The notes: generated by a model not told the origin, from the sequence alone. 64,000 nt of DNA from Mesostigma viride (GCA_009746045.1 RPFO01000017.1:307501-371500); one strand, 5' to 3'. Positions 10,395 to 22,860 are shown, numbered from the stretch's first letter. Numbers and translations are program-made.

Positions 10395-12082
10395 TATGAG
10401 TGAAGGCCATGCATTACTATGATTGTTTTGGGGTTCCCAGCGCTTAACATCAGTCATATAGCCCCAATACCTATTTAATTATGATTTAATAAAACAGGGT
10501 GTCGCTGCGACGGTACCATCAACACAACATGACCATAGATACAAGCGACAAAAAGGCGCAAGTACTCAGTTCCATCTAGCTGCATGTAACGTGTCTTTTG
10601 GACCTTAAGAGGTTTCCCCACGACACGGTAAGCATGGCATGACATGGCATGCTCCCCAAGGGACCCCTCACACACACTTGCACGGCCGGGGCTGTCGCGC
10701 AGCACTGCAGGCAGCAATAGCCTGCCATGGGTATTGCACGTAAACATGAGGAATCCAAAGCCTCTATTACAAACACGCACAAGGATCATGCATTATAATG
10801 ATAGGTGTGACCTTCCAAGCGCTAAGCTTCACTCACATAGCCCCAATGTTTAGGTTGTTACGGTATATTCTGACAGGGGTTTGCTGCCGCGACAGCAGAT
10901 GAACAGCACATGGCAAGATATACAAGCATAGCTGGACACCATTTCCACACTCTTCAAGACCTCTTAGCTTGATTTTGGGCTTTGCAAGGGTTGCCTGAGA
11001 CATGGCCAGCGTGGCAGGAACTGCCATGCTTCTTATGGAAAGCAAACACGTCTACACGGTGGGGGCCAGCCGCAGAGCACTGCACGAAGTACTATAACCT
11101 GCATTACGTCACAACGGCACTAGGCGCCGATAGGCAGCTAAAAACTGACGATATCACAAGCAAATCGATGCCATTCCCTTTCTACCACCAGGACGCACTT
11201 ACAGTTCACACCCCTCACACCCGGGATCACTAAGCACGCATATGCGCTGGCGCTGAACGTGGCTGCATCAGAAAAGCTGTTCAAGCTCGGCGTTCTCAAG
11301 TTGTCCGGAAGCGATGCAGCCCGCAAATCTGGCCGGACAGACGCTCCATGCGTCGTCCATTGACGTATGAAAGCGGCTGCAGCGGCCTCACCAGCGCTGT
11401 TCGCATAATGGCGCTCCCATAGCTGGGGGCGCGCGCGTTTATTGTCCGCAACCCAGTTTTTCCTAGCTAAAAACACCCCTTCCTCTACCTACGGATCCAC
11501 GCCAAAAGGCTCGAAAATAGCCAGTGCCCCTTTAGTCACAGCTGCCCCAATATCCCCCCCCGCCGTTCCGCTAGTCTCCTTCCCAGCATATCGAAGCACC
11601 GGCCTGCTGGCAGGCGCACTATCAACGCCGATTACGCCCCATCTGAATTTCACTAACCTGGCATTCAGCACACAAATAACGACCCCACGAATTTAGAAAT
11701 CGACTTTTGACCCATTTAGCGATCGGGCTAGCTTCACGGATAGTTTATCTACCCGACGCGCTCCTTACTGGTCGAAATGATGCACGAACGTGGCCATACG
11801 GTCTATTTTACTCGAGGCCGCCATGGTCGTGCATTCGTTAAAATTCGTCGTCCGGTTGCACGAAAGTGGCCGAAATAGGTACTTTCCTCCACCACATAAT
11901 TTTCAGTAACCGTCGACCCCTGTCGACCCCAATGGGTCAGGACGCTCAGCACACATACCAGATTCGCGCCACTGGGCCCGGACGACCCATAGGACCGGTC
12001 CTTCCCGCGCCAAAATAACCGTCCCCAGGTGACCTTGGTGAAAAAGGCCTCAATTGAGCCAAAAGGCCTCAATTGAGGCCTC
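10395..12082. repeat. P1 repeat, copy 1 (cut by the Gypsy insertion)
   Basis: This is the inverted counterpart of 37816-39493. Shared landmarks include the ATGATTGTTTTGGGGTT start, a GTCGCTGCGA block, a GCGCGCGCGTTTATTGTC block near 11425 and the stretch ending in AGGCCTCAATTGAGGCCT. The last 75 bp at its left end would lie upstream of the Gypsy element, before the window. The apparent ORFs here (for example at 11442) have indels between the two copies and are not convincing genes. It is probably a non-autonomous element. Confidence 0.8.
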
Positions 12083-12094
12083 TTGACAAATAGA

Positions 12095-12187
12095 CATTAG
12101 CCTAGCATGTGGTCTACGCGCATGTACGCCCATAATGGCCACCATGGATGACGCCTTCAGAATTTAGCCAAGCGATGCCTATAATAA
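12095..12187 (+). repeat. LINE-related fragment, homologous to ORF1-element 3' UTR
   Basis: TTAGCCTAGCATGTGG ... GAATTTAGCCAAGC matches 33606-33702 closely, where the same sequence follows an ORF1 stop codon. Here it immediately precedes the LINE ORF2. Confidence 0.75.
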
Positions 12188-13928
12188 AAACCCAACGAGT
12201 GCTAGATTATCTACGCCTCGGCGTTGTGCAATCACCCCCGAATACCCCGAGCAAGCGGCAGGCTTGCATCCTACGCTTGCAGGACAAAATCAATGCGATG
12301 AAAAGCACTATTCCCTCCGTTTCCACCCCCTCCGTTCCACCCCCACCCCCACCTCCCGCTGCATCCACCCCCATCATTCATCGCCGTTCTCCCCTGTGGG
12401 CCAGCAGGCATCCTTGGCCCTTGCCACCTTCAATGCACGCACATTGCTAGCAGACGACGGCCATAGCTATCGGGTAGAAGAGCTCGTTGCCTTCTCATGC
12501 ATAGCCCATCGTGTCTCTATTCTAGGCGAGCAAGAGCATCGCCACTCGGTGCCACTTGGCATGGTGAGCACTGATCGCCTGGCCGGGCGGGTGCATGGCT
12601 GGCGGTTTTACTCATCGCTGGCATGCAGCGGTACGTCAGGCCAAGGTGGTGTTGGTCTTTTGTGATTGCCGCTGGCAGTTGCTAGCCTCAGCACGCTTAA
12701 GTTTCTAACCCCACGCCTTATGGTATAGCACATTTCACCTCCGTCGAGGGGCCGTCTAAACACCACCTCACGGTGGGGGTGGGCTACGTACGTACCCATA
12801 GTGGTCTGCCTGAGTTGGAACGCCAGAAGTTCTTCGAGTCCTTGCATAGCCTTGAGGGGGTCACTCCGGCCCGCCACTTTTTGGTTATGCTGCTCGACGC
12901 CAATGCCATGCTCCCTGTGGGCACTGCTGGCAGTCGCTTTGCGCCTGCTGACACGGCTGCTATAGCTAACGACAACACTCCGGCCCTGTTTTCTGCCTTT
13001 TTGCGGGATTATTAGCGGGATGGTTGCTGTCAACTGCATGCCACTTCCAACGTCCCTCACAGGACTTGGTCACTTTTCGTGGCCCTATAACGGCCGTCGG
13101 GCCTGTCTGGACTACGTGGTGGTACGGCAGCCCAGGTGCACGGTCGTCCTCGGTTCTGGACACCCGAGTGTTTGATACGCCCACGGTGTGCTCTGACCAC
13201 CGGTTGGTGCGCGCGACCATTCGGCCGGGCTCCGGTTCCATGTCCCCGAGCGAGCGCCGCGCCCCAGTGGCCCGCCCTGACTGGTCTGCACTACGCCCGG
13301 TCCGGGGAGATCCTGAGGACTGGACGGACGCCGAGCACGAGCGGAACCGGTACCGACTGGCGTATACCTGTCGGCCCTGGACGCCCGGGCGGACATCGAC
13401 GAGCTGGACCACCAGGGTGCTCCCAACGCCGCCATTTTTGCGGGCTTTGCGGCCCGTGCCCCGTTGCTGGCGACCCGGCACCTGCCGGTCATGCCCCGCC
13501 GCCGCCCCGGCCCGCTCTACCGCCAGGACCCAAAGGTCTTGGCCGCCCGGCACCGCCTCAAGCGTAACCGGGACCTGCTGCAGAAACCGGTGCTCAAGGC
13601 CGCCCTCGTGGAGGCCTACGAGCACGCTCAGGACGCAGAGGCGGCCCAGTGCATCGCAAATGCCAAGGCTTGCCAAGCTCGCAACCAGGGCAAGGACATG
13701 TGGTACCACCTCGACCGGCTCGGCGGCCGGCGGCATGCAGCGCACCCCGGTGGAGCACACGGGGGACGGCACGGCGCCGGTAAGCCTTCACCGCTGGTTG
13801 GCCCACAATGTTTCCTTGACAGGTGGGGCTCGCGCCCCCCGCCCCCCCGCCGCTTCACCCCGAGACGGCCGCCCGTCTCGGGGTCGCCGGACCCCCGCCG
13901 CCGCCGGCGCCCCCCTCCTCGGCCGCGG
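12188..13928 (+). pseudogene. LINE ORF2, 5' half: APE-type endonuclease
   Basis: Frames broken by indels encode an endonuclease/exonuclease/phosphatase-fold domain. Blocks are LATFNARTLLAD with the catalytic Asn (near 12418-12450), ILGEQEHR with the metal-binding Glu (near 12517-12545), LVMLLDANAML (near 12882-12915), LDYVVVRQP (13112-13140) and the terminal SDHRLV (13193-13210). It nicks target DNA to prime reverse transcription. After it comes an Arg/Ala-rich linker (RNRYRLAY ... DMWYHLDRLGG). The N-terminal lead-in has a proline run (VPPPPPPP). The ORF is cut at 13928 by the large CACTA element; its RT half resumes at 24757. Confidence 0.85.
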
Positions 13929-13944
13929 CACTAGGAGTTAATTT

Positions 13945-14440
13945 TACGGGGCGTAAACGCCCCGGTTGAGGTTACCGGGGCGGTTACTGGCCTGTAACCA
14001 TGTACGTTTAAGGTTACCGGCCAGGTTACCGGCCGGTAACCCGGAATGCAACAGACTAAATACCGGCCGGTAATGGTTACCGGGCGGTAATAGTTACCGG
14101 AACGTTTACTGGGCGGTAACTTTTACCGGAGCCGTAACCATGCATGCCCGTAACCTATCTGGGTTACGGTCATGGTTACGGCCCAAGTAGAAGTTAGCGG
14201 GCGGTAAACTGGTATGGTTACGGGACCAGTTCTGAGAACCGGGATGGGTTACCGGCATGGTTACGGGACCAGTTCTGATAACCGGGCCTGGCTACTGGCC
14301 TGGTTACGGGTCCGTCAACCGTCCCGTAACCTGCAGTAGTTACGGCCCAGTAGTTGACCCTGGCTACTGCGGTGGTTACGGGGCCGGTTATGCCCCAGTA
14401 ATAATACTAGTAACCCATGCCTACAACGCAGCCTGTCCGG
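13945..14440. repeat. Left subterminal repeat array of CACTA-1
   Basis: Dozens of short GTTACCGG, CGGTAAC and GGTTACGG motifs in direct and inverted order, many forming small palindromes such as GGTTACCGGCCGGTAAC. Confidence 0.85.
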
Positions 14441-15179
14441 GTTATGGCCCCGAATTCCAAAATGCATTGACCCCGGCTATGCATGGTGAGTGGCTTGCAT
14501 GATATGGTGCTTTTCAAGATGCATTTTTGAATTAGGCATTTCATTAAAATGTTTAAGAAGTCATTAATAATCAATTGCACGAATCACTTCCATCCGATGT
14601 TGTCAACGTGGGCTTCATGATGAAATCGTGGAGATGACGCACATGAAGTTCACGGAACATCTTAGGTAATAAATTAAGCCGTTACGGCAGTAGAACCTTG
14701 GCCGATGAGGGTGGCGTCTTGAAGCTGTTGTCACCCTCAAGTCCGCTCGGCCAGGGGTAATCGCCCTTGTTGATTTGAAAGGTACCGCCGTCCATATGGC
14801 GGCTCCGCTTTTGGTGCGAGTTGACCAACTTCCCGTCTTAATCATTCCGGATTGCCTGCAGTTCATTCCGCCTTTGTCCAAGTAAGACAGCAACTGTCAC
14901 GCACTCATAGAAAACGCGAAATGCCCCGAATGCAGTTACGGCCATACGGTAGCGAGGAATAGCAGTTGAAATTTCTAGTACACAGGCAACTAGTAAGAAA
15001 AGGGACGATGCGTGCACCACCACCAATACGTACGTGCATCCCTCTCTTGAAAATGACAGCATCTTCCATGCCGTCCAAGAAAAACGCAACGTATTTAACA
15101 TGAACCCGAATGCAGTTACGGTCGTAGACTAGTGAGGACTGGCAGCTGAAAGTTCTAGTTGATGGGCTGAGAATAAGGA
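14441..15179. other. Gene-poor stretch inside CACTA-1
   Basis: No convincing gene. A plus-strand stretch near 14720-14885 reads as continuous protein (KSARPGVIALVDLKGTAVHM...LPVLIIPDCLQF), possibly a relic of coding DNA, but I recognise no family. Two similar short blocks (GAATGCAGTTACGG, near 14928 and 15108) suggest a local duplication. Confidence 0.4.
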
Positions 15180-15199
15180 AAAAAATGATGCGTGCACTC

Positions 15200-16460
15200 A
15201 CCTACCCTATTACGTCCCTCCCATGGCAAGGAACCAGCAAAACCACCCACATACCCTGTTGTGTCCCTCCCTTGACAAGGAACAAGCACGTGCACATGCC
15301 CCACCCCACATGCATGCCTCCCTTGACAAGAATCGAACGGGCACGTGCACCCACCTACCCTATGTGCACCCCTCCTTTGACAAGGAACAAGCACGTGCAC
15401 ATGCCTACCCCACATGCATGCCTCCCTTGACAAGAATCGAACGAGCACGTGCACCCACCCACCCTGTGTGCACCCCTCCTTTGACAAGGAACAAGCACAT
15501 GAACTCACCTACACTACGCGCGTCCCTCCCTTGACAAGGAATAGGCACGTGCACATGCCTACCCCACATCCATGCCTCCCCTGACCAGTAACAAGCACGT
15601 GCACCCACCTACCCTACGTGCATCCCTCCTGTGACATGGAACAAGCATGTGCACATGCCTACCCCACATGTGTCCCTCCTTTGACATCGAACAAGCACGT
15701 GCACCCACCAACCCTATGTCCGCCCCTCCCTTGATAAGGTACAAGCATGCCCACCCACCTACCCTACCTGCATCCCTCCCTTGACATGGAACAACCATGT
15801 GCACATTCCTACTCCACATGCCCCCCTCCTTTGACAAGGAACAAGCATGTGCACTCATCTACCGTACGTGCATCCCTCCCTTGACAAGGAACAAGCAAGC
15901 CCACCCACCTACCCTACCTGCATCCCTCCCTTGACATGAAACAAGCACGTGCACATGCCTACCCCACATGCATGCCTCCCTTGACAAGGAACGAGCACGT
16001 GCACCCACCCACCCTATGTGCACCCCTCCTTTGACAAGGAACAAGCACATGAACTCACCTACACTACGTGCGTCCCTCCCTTGACAAGAATCGAACGAGC
16101 ACGTGCACCCACCCACCCTGTGTGCACCCCTCCTTTGACAAGGAACAAGCACATGAACTCACCTACACTACGTGCGTCCCTCCCTTGACAAGGAATAAGC
16201 ACGTGCACATGCCTACCCCACATCCATGCCTCCCCTGACCAGGAACAAGCACGTGCACTCACCTACCCTACGTATGTGCCTCTTGACAAGGACCAAGCTC
16301 GTGCACCCACCTACCATACGTGAATCCCTCCCTTGACAAGGTACACGCATGCCCACCCACCTACCCTACGTGGGCCCCTCCCTTGATAAGGTACAAGCAT
16401 GACCAGCCACCTACCCCGCGAGCCTCCCTACTTTGACAAGGAACAAGCACGTGGGCCCGC
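15200..16460. repeat. Minisatellite, about 50-54 bp unit, about 24 copies
   Basis: Tandem degenerate units built on CTTGACAAGGAACAAGCACG followed by TGCACCCACCTACCCTACGTG-like text. Successive TTGACAAG starts are 50-54 bp apart (15272, 15323, 15377, 15427). ORFs across it merely reflect the repeat. Confidence 0.92.
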
Positions 16461-17460
16461 TAGCATGGCAGCAAGGAAGACATTACACTAACATGGCATG
16501 GCCAAAGCAAAAGAGACAGAGAAGTCAATGGAGAGAGAGCTCCTAAGAACTCCTAGTAAAATTGGCAACCATGGAGGGCAAAAAACGTTCAACAACTTAC
16601 GAAGGGCATCGGCACATACAGAGAAGCCCAGGTGTGCCAGGTGTAAAATAAGCGAGATTGAAGTGTCGCCTACCTCGTGGGAGACTTTTGGTATCTGGTA
16701 AACAATGAAAGCGAGTGGAAAGATGGACAACGTGAAAATAACATACAATCGACTGCAATGCATGCAAAGAGGACAGAATCAGTAATAAAGCGCGCTGCAT
16801 TCAGGCAGCGCTGAGCAATTGAACGGTGAACAATTTAATCCGGAACGCATTGTCTACGCGACTCGATGCGACTAAACGTGGCATGCATACGCGGTCGCTG
16901 ACTGAAGACATTGTGTACCTGGCTCAGCAAGGTGCGCTTGCAGCCGCTTTCTTAAATATGCCGCAGGCGCACGATGTAACGAATTGAAGTTTGCATGTAG
17001 TAACAAAGGCAAGAAAAGCGGTGTAGCTGGCTACCGACTACGCCATAGTAAGCTGTATCGGAGTTGGCGCTGCCGATGGCTGGAAACGGATGACCGAATC
17101 ATGCTAAACTGGGGCTCCAAAAGGGCTTGTCATGCATCCTAGTGCGCCTTTTGCTTTTTTTTCTTCAAGCATCGTGAGCATGCGGGTTTAGGGGGGCGCT
17201 TATTCTTTCACCACTATCAGTCGGCTGGACTGCAATCGGCATAGCCAGCGCAAGGTGATGCAAGGGCAGGCAAACTTTACCAGCTCGTTCAAGGCTCGTT
17301 GATGAAATTCAAACATCTAGGCGGCGCGTCTGCAACGGCTCATCGCAATTCGAATTCGCAAGCAGAACCCTCGTTACACGTGGCGCATGCAGAGATCTGC
17401 TTCGGGCGGCTTGGCGTATCTCACTGCGTCGTGACTCGAGTACATAGTCAGCCTAAGTAC
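16461..17460. other. Gene-poor stretch inside CACTA-1
   Basis: Only short ORFs (longest about 90 codons) with no recognisable domain. Nothing else seen. Confidence 0.4.
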
Positions 17461-17480
17461 TCTGGGGGCCTCGAGTTCGG

Positions 17481-18072
17481 CAGTCCCCTATTCGGAAATC
17501 CCGGATCATATGTACTCCACACTATGTACTCTTGGAGTACATAGTGTGCCACCCTATGTACTCTTGGAGTACATAGTGTGGAGTACATAGTCACTCCTTC
17601 CTATGTAATACGGGCGTGTCTCACCGCGTCGGCAGTCCCCTATTCGGAAATCCCGGATCATATGTACTCCGGACTATGTACTCTTGGAGTACATAGTGTG
17701 CCACCCTATGTACTCTTGGAGTACATAGTGTGGAGTACATAGTCACTCCTTCCTATGTAATACGGGCGTGTCTCACCGCGTCGGCAGTCCCCTATTCGGA
17801 AATCCCGGATCATATGTACTCCGGACTATGTACTCTTGGAGTACATAGTGTGCCACCCTATGTACTCTTGGAGTACATAGTGTGGAGTACATAGTCACTC
17901 CTTCCTATGTAATACGGGCGTGTCTCACCGCGTCGGCAGTCCCCTATTCGGAAATCCCGGATCATATGTACTCCGGACTATGTACTCTTGGAGTACATAG
18001 TGTGCCACCCTATGTACTCTTGGAGTACATAGGGTGGAGTACATAGTCACACCTTCCTATGTAATACGGGGG
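17481..18072. repeat. Four tandem 152-bp units rich in a perfect palindrome
   Basis: CAGTCCCCTATTCGG recurs at 17481, 17633, 17785 and 17937, exactly 152 bp apart, with almost no divergence. Each unit contains two hairpins with a 10-bp stem CTATGTACTC and a TTG loop, plus related GTGGAGTACATAGTCAC. The array ends at about 18072. Confidence 0.95.
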
Positions 18073-18297
18073 TGTAATCATAGGTAATCATGTGTAATCA
18101 TCGGTAAAAATCGGTAATCATGTGTCCTTTTTTGGTAATCATGTACGCGTAATCATGTGTAATCATGTGTAATCATCGGTAAAAATCGGTAATCATTTGT
18201 CCTTTTTTGGTAATCATGTACGTGTAATCATGTGTAATCATGTGTAATCATCAGTAAAAATCGGTAATCATTTGTCCTTTTTTGGTAATCATTTCGG
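18073..18297. repeat. Three tandem 75-bp units (GGTAATCATG-type)
   Basis: The (T)CGGTAAAAATCGGTAATCAT block starts at 18101, 18176 and 18251. Units are composed of TGTAATCATG subrepeats and TCCTTTTTTGG. It directly abuts the 152-bp array. Confidence 0.93.
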
Positions 18298-18438
18298 TCA
18301 GGGTCACGTGTGCTTGTCTGCATGATCGATCGTCCAGACAAGCTGCACTGCCCCCAAGACCCTAAGTTACACAAGATGATGTTGTTGGGTGTTGAAATGG
18401 AACAGCGAAGGTCGAAAGCCTGCGCTTAATGTAAATTA

Positions 18439-19510
18439 TTAATTAATGCGCTTACCCGGGGTCTCGAATTGCTTGGTCTCCTGGACGATGGTGCTGTTCC
18501 ACACCGCGCTCCTCGCCTTCAGTTGAGCCGGCGTGTAGTCCTCGTCGAGGCTGAAGTCGCCGGGCTGGAGCAGACGACGTGCTCCCAGCACGAGGCGTTT
18601 GTCGTGCATGGAGGCCATGGTGACGACGACCAGGCCCGGAGGGCCTGGCAGCCGAATGGCTCGTTCAATGACAACACGGTTCTGGAGCTGCATCTTCTCC
18701 AGAAACGCTGGGCCGCGCAGCTCCTCGGCAAGTGAGTGTGCTGTCTCATGTGCTGCCGCGCCTGTCTGGAAGCCTTTGATTACCATATTGCGCTGGCGTT
18801 GCTGCACTGCATTCTGGGTGACCGCAGCGGTAGCTGCAGACTTGGCCGCCTGTTGAACGATGGTGGTCAACTGCTTGCCGGTGACGTCGGCAAACGTGGT
18901 AGTTTTGGCGGGGGCTGCCATGGCTTTCTTCAGCTCCAGCAATTGTGCCGTCGCAGCTGCAGACGCCTCCGTCAGGACCTTAATGTCGCCCTGCACGGTC
19001 GTAAAAGACTGTGCGAGTCACGTCCTGCAGCTGCACGTTAACATCGGTCGCGGGGGCTGGCCTGGCGATGGTCGTCGCCGGCAGCTCGACAAGTTCAGGG
19101 CAGCACGAAATAAGACAGGCAAGCCGACGCTGGCGCTCATCCCAATGAGGCCATTCATCCGAAGCAGCCTCCATAACCTGGCCGCTCTTAGGGTGGCGAA
19201 TCGGGGCGTCGTTGTCGTTGCGGAGCTTCAGCACGCTTGTCACAGCGGCGTCGTTGTAGGCGAGTAAGGTATCGATGTCTGCCAGGCTCAAACGCTGGCC
19301 TGGCATGTAGAATGAGGAAGAAATGGCGTCCGGCAAGGAGGTTTCAGCAGCTATCGGAGTTGCTTCCGAAGTCTTGGATCGCTTGTTAGCGGCGTTCTTG
19401 GTGACGACAATGTCGTGGGCGATTTTGTTTGCAGCAATCTGGGCATCAATAGAATCGGCGGCAAGAGCTGAAGACGATGCGGGGACCTCCATAGCTACGT
19501 TTAATAGCAC
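18439..19510 (-). pseudogene. LINE ORF1-like protein, one frameshift
   Basis: Read from 19510 downward: an Ala/Ser-rich N-terminus with a basic KRSKTS patch, then LSLADIDTLLAYNDAAVTSVL. After a one-base shift near 19000, a likely coiled-coil follows (TEASAAATAQLLELKKAMAA), then an RRM-like core (RQRNMVIKGFQTG), LVVVTMASMHDKRLVLGARRLL and the typical ORF1p C-terminal motif DFSLDEDYTPAQLKAR. This order is that of L1-type ORF1 RNA-binding proteins. The reading frame ends in TTAATTAAT, the same tail motif found at LINE 3' ends here. No ORF2 follows. It lies wholly inside CACTA-1. Confidence 0.65.
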
Positions 19511-19707
19511 CTAGACGAGGGCAGGGGGCGCAGGCACACTGATCACGTGCGTGGTGCCGCCATAATGTGCAGAAAAATAGCGAGATCTGCTGGGCAGGCC
19601 GCTGGCGATAACTTGCGAAATCCTGGGCGATGGCTGCCAAAAATTAGATCGGCGTGTTCGTCATCAAAAGGCGAGTCTATTGCAATTTACCCGACCAAAT
19701 TTCATCA

Positions 19708-20826
19708 TGGATGGATGGATGGATGGAGGGAGGGAGGGAGGGAGGGAGGGAGGGAGGGAGGGAGGGAGGGAGGGAGGGAGGGAGGGAGGGAGGGAGGGAG
19801 GGAGGGAGGGAGGGAGGGAGGGAGGGAGGGAGGGAGGGAGGGAGGGAGGGAGGGAGGGAGGGAGGGAGGGAGGGAGGGAGGGAGGGAGGGAGGGAGGGAG
19901 GGAGGGAGGGAGGGAGGGAGGGAGGGGGAGGGAGGGAGGGAGGAGGAGGGAGGGAGGAGGGAGGGAGGGAGGGAGGGAGGGAGGGAGGAGGGAGGGAGGG
20001 AGGGAGGGAGGGAGGGAGGGAGGGAGGGAGGGAGGGAGGGAGGGAGGAGGGAGGGAGGGAGGGAGGGAGGGAGGGAGGGAGGGAGGGAGGGAGGGAGGAG
20101 GGAGGGAGGGAGGGAGGGAGGGAGGGAGGGAGGAGGAGGAGGGAGGGAGGGAGGAGGGAGGGAGGGAGGGAGGGAGGGAGGGAGGGAGGGAGGGAGGGAG
20201 GGAGGGAGGGAGGGGAGGGAGGGAGGGAGGGAGGGAGGGAGGGAGGGAGGGAGGAGGGAGGGAGGGAGGGAGGGAGGGAGGGAGGGAGGGAGGGGAGGGA
20301 GGGAGGGAGGGGGAGGGAGGGAGGGAGGAGGGAGGGAGGGAGGGAGGGAGGGAGGGAGGGAGGGAGGAGGGAGGGAGGGGGAGGGAGGAGGGGAGGGAGG
20401 GAGGGAGGGAGGGAGGGAGGGAGGGAGGGAGGAGGGAGGGAGGGAGGGAGGGAGGGAGGGAGGGAGGGAGGGAGGGAGGGAGGGAGGGAGGGAGGGAGGG
20501 AGGGAGGGGAGGGAGGGAGGGAGGGGGAGGAGGAGGGAGGGAGGGAGGGAGGGAGGGAGGGAGGGAGGGAGGGAGGGAGGAGGGAGGGAGGGAGGAGGGA
20601 GGGAGGGAGGGAGGGAGGGAGGGAGGGAGGGAGGGAGGGAGGGAGGGAGGGAGGGAGGGAGGGAGGGAGGGAGGAGGGAGGAGGGAGGGAGGGAGGGAGG
20701 GAGGGAGGGAGGGAGGAGGAGGGAGGGAGGGAGGGAGGGAGGGAGGGAGGGGAGGGAGGGAGGAGGGAGGGAGGAGGGAGGGAGGGAGGGGAGGGAGGGA
20801 GGGAGGGATGGATGGATGGATGGATG
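19708..20826 (+). repeat. (GGGA)n array, about 1.1 kb
   Basis: Near-pure AGGG/GGGA tetranucleotide with occasional single-base deletions, bounded on both sides by short ATGG runs. Followed by (TTAA)n at 20831-20853. The Gly/Arg/Glu ORFs across it are repeat artefacts. Confidence 0.97.
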
Positions 20827-20853
20827 TTCTTAATTAATTAATTAATTAATTAA

Positions 20854-21270
20854 TGGTCAAATTAAAGGACCCCATGCCAGGAGGAAGGGGTGCGTGACTG
20901 AGTAGAGTAGTTAGGATTTTGTATTAAGAGAGACAACTTTGTATATTATCAAGGAGACAACTTTGTATATAAGATTAGAGTGAGATCAGCTAGTCTTCGC
21001 GGCTCAGTTCTAATGCACCCACCCCCATCAGTCCATGGAATACGTGCTCCTGCTCCAGATCCTTAATTAAGGCCAAAATGAGTCCCTTCCAAACAACGTT
21101 TGCACTTAGATAGTTAGACGAATTATGCCCGACGAAGCTGGAACTTAACAGCCACAATGAATTACGGTTGTTCAGACCTTGTACAACGCCTCAGGGCATT
21201 TGGAGCCCTGAATGGTAACAAATGCTAACAAGGTAGTGTTGCTATCAATAATGATTTTAAAAATTAATAT
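20854..21270. other. LINE 3'-UTR-like debris and unassigned DNA
   Basis: GAGTAGAGTAGTTAGGATTTT near 20900 resembles the text after the LINE ORF2 stop at 27032, and the CCATGG...GTGCTCCTG text near 21035 resembles 27112-27145. The rest shows nothing recognisable. Confidence 0.4.
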
Positions 21271-21430
21271 GATGTCATTAATTAATTAATTAGTTATCAA
21301 CATCACTCCGTTGGGAGTAAATGTAGCACATATCCCTGAGAAGGGGCATATGGCTTTTAATACATTCTAGGCTACTTCATGCAAGGGTGGGAATGTAAGC
21401 TACCCCTGCTCTAGGTGCACCAGGGCACCT
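21271..21430 (-). repeat. LINE 3'-terminal fragment, minus orientation
   Basis: Read on the minus strand: ...TTTTAATACATTCT complement, ATGCCCCTTCTCAGGGATATGTG, hairpin ACTCCCAACGGAGT, then (TTAA)n. The same terminal sequence occurs at 27172-27310, 33890-34076, 34180-34337, 34550-34705 and 42597-42690. Confidence 0.8.
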
Positions 21431-22074
21431 GCACCACCATGTCATATTACAACCAAAACTGGTCGTCATCATGCAAGCATCTGAAGCATGGTCGCAAAAC
21501 TTCGTGTGCAAAATCTCATGTCATAAGGAGCCCAACATTATGACAATTGCCAGGCTTTGTAAAGATTTTTTGATTTAACGATGACTACAGCACAAACAGT
21601 GAGCGAAACCCTGGTGCATGTGAATGCCTGAGTGGCGACTGTTCCTAACAGAATGCAAGATGTAAGGTAGACATTGCGAGTATGCCACAAATGTGTGATG
21701 TGCAGTGCACATGCATGTGAGCTACCATGGTCCGGATTCTCCCGATTTCTGGCCTGCGCTGGTTGTCTCCTTGATGTATACCCCATGACACCATACTTCT
21801 AAACTACTTAAGAACCTTGGCACATTGCAAAATGGGAAAGAAAGCTGAACAATACATGCAACATCACTCACTAACACAGCCATGTGATTGCTACCAACAC
21901 GTACCATGTACATCCTGTGTGAAATTATTGGCAACGACACGCCAAGCAAACGCCAAGGTATAGTATAACTGCGACAGGCTGGCACATGTCACCTGGCATC
22001 CACGTATGCTCACCCCAAGGCATTGGCATATCCCCATGTCTATATCCGTTGCCCTTTGTGCGTACCGAGTCACC
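21431..22074. other. Unassigned DNA; 60 bp shared with 31226-31290
   Basis: No gene. About 60 bp near 21716-21775 (ACCATGGTCCGGATTCTCCC, then GATTTCTGGCCTGCGCTGG) is the reverse complement of 31226-31290, so a dispersed element fragment is present. Confidence 0.5.
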
Positions 22075-22860
22075 CATGCAGTCACCCACCCATGCATCCA
22101 CCTGGCCCACCCACACAAGTACTCATACACTTGCGCACCTGAGTACCCAGCCACCCACTGGTCCACCCACCCGGTGACCCAGCCAGCCAGCCACGCACCT
22201 ACTAAACCAACCTATCTAACCACTCGTGCACCCAGGCACCCAGCCACATACCCACCCACTGGGACATCCACCCACCCAGCTAGCCACATATGCAATCTAC
22301 CCACCTAGGCAATAAGGAGGCATTCACCCATCCTTTTATCCAGGCACCCATTACTAAAACCACGCAGCCACCTAACCACCCAGCCAGCTGGCCCCATGTG
22401 TGCCCACCGGCCGCCCACCCCTGACCCACCCACGCCCCTTCCCACTCGACCACTCTTTCCCCCCATACCCTTATACCCACCGACCTGCACCCACTCACCC
22501 TCACACATCCACATCCTCTCAGCCAGTCACCCACCCATCTCACCCCTAACATGCACAGCCCTCCACCCGCGATAGGTGAGTCGATCCCAACTACAAAACC
22601 ACCCACCCACCCATATCCGTGCACCCACCCACCCATCTACCTTCCCCATCGCTCACCCCACCCACTTCTAATCACAGCTACACATCCACCCGCCACAAAC
22701 CAACGGTGCAAATCCTCCAGCCCATGCAACAGTTTCACTCAGGCATCCAACAATGCACCCACCTAGGAGTTCCCAAACCCCGTCGATCCCCCAGCCACCT
22801 GGCGATTCACTTATAAGCAACCACCCTTGCACCCATCCACCCACCATAACCACCCACCCA
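22075..22860. repeat. Degenerate CCCA/CCAC low-complexity tract
   Basis: Cytosine-rich ACCCACCC-type text without a fixed period, grading into the pure CCCT array. ORFs on either strand are compositional. Confidence 0.8.

Noticed and set aside
11442-11696. ORF in P1 copy 1 with a similar ORF in copy 2 (38111-38545, minus)
   Set aside because: The similarity is explained by the DNA repeat. Length and ends differ between copies and no domain is seen.
17481-18297. CRISPR-like appearance of regularly spaced palindromic repeats
   Set aside because: Units are contiguous 152-bp and 75-bp tandem copies without unique spacers, in a eukaryotic context.
19547-20841. Gly/Arg/Glu-repeat ORFs of 385-428 codons
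   Set aside because: They arise from the GGGA array in three frames at once, so there is no independent coding evidence.
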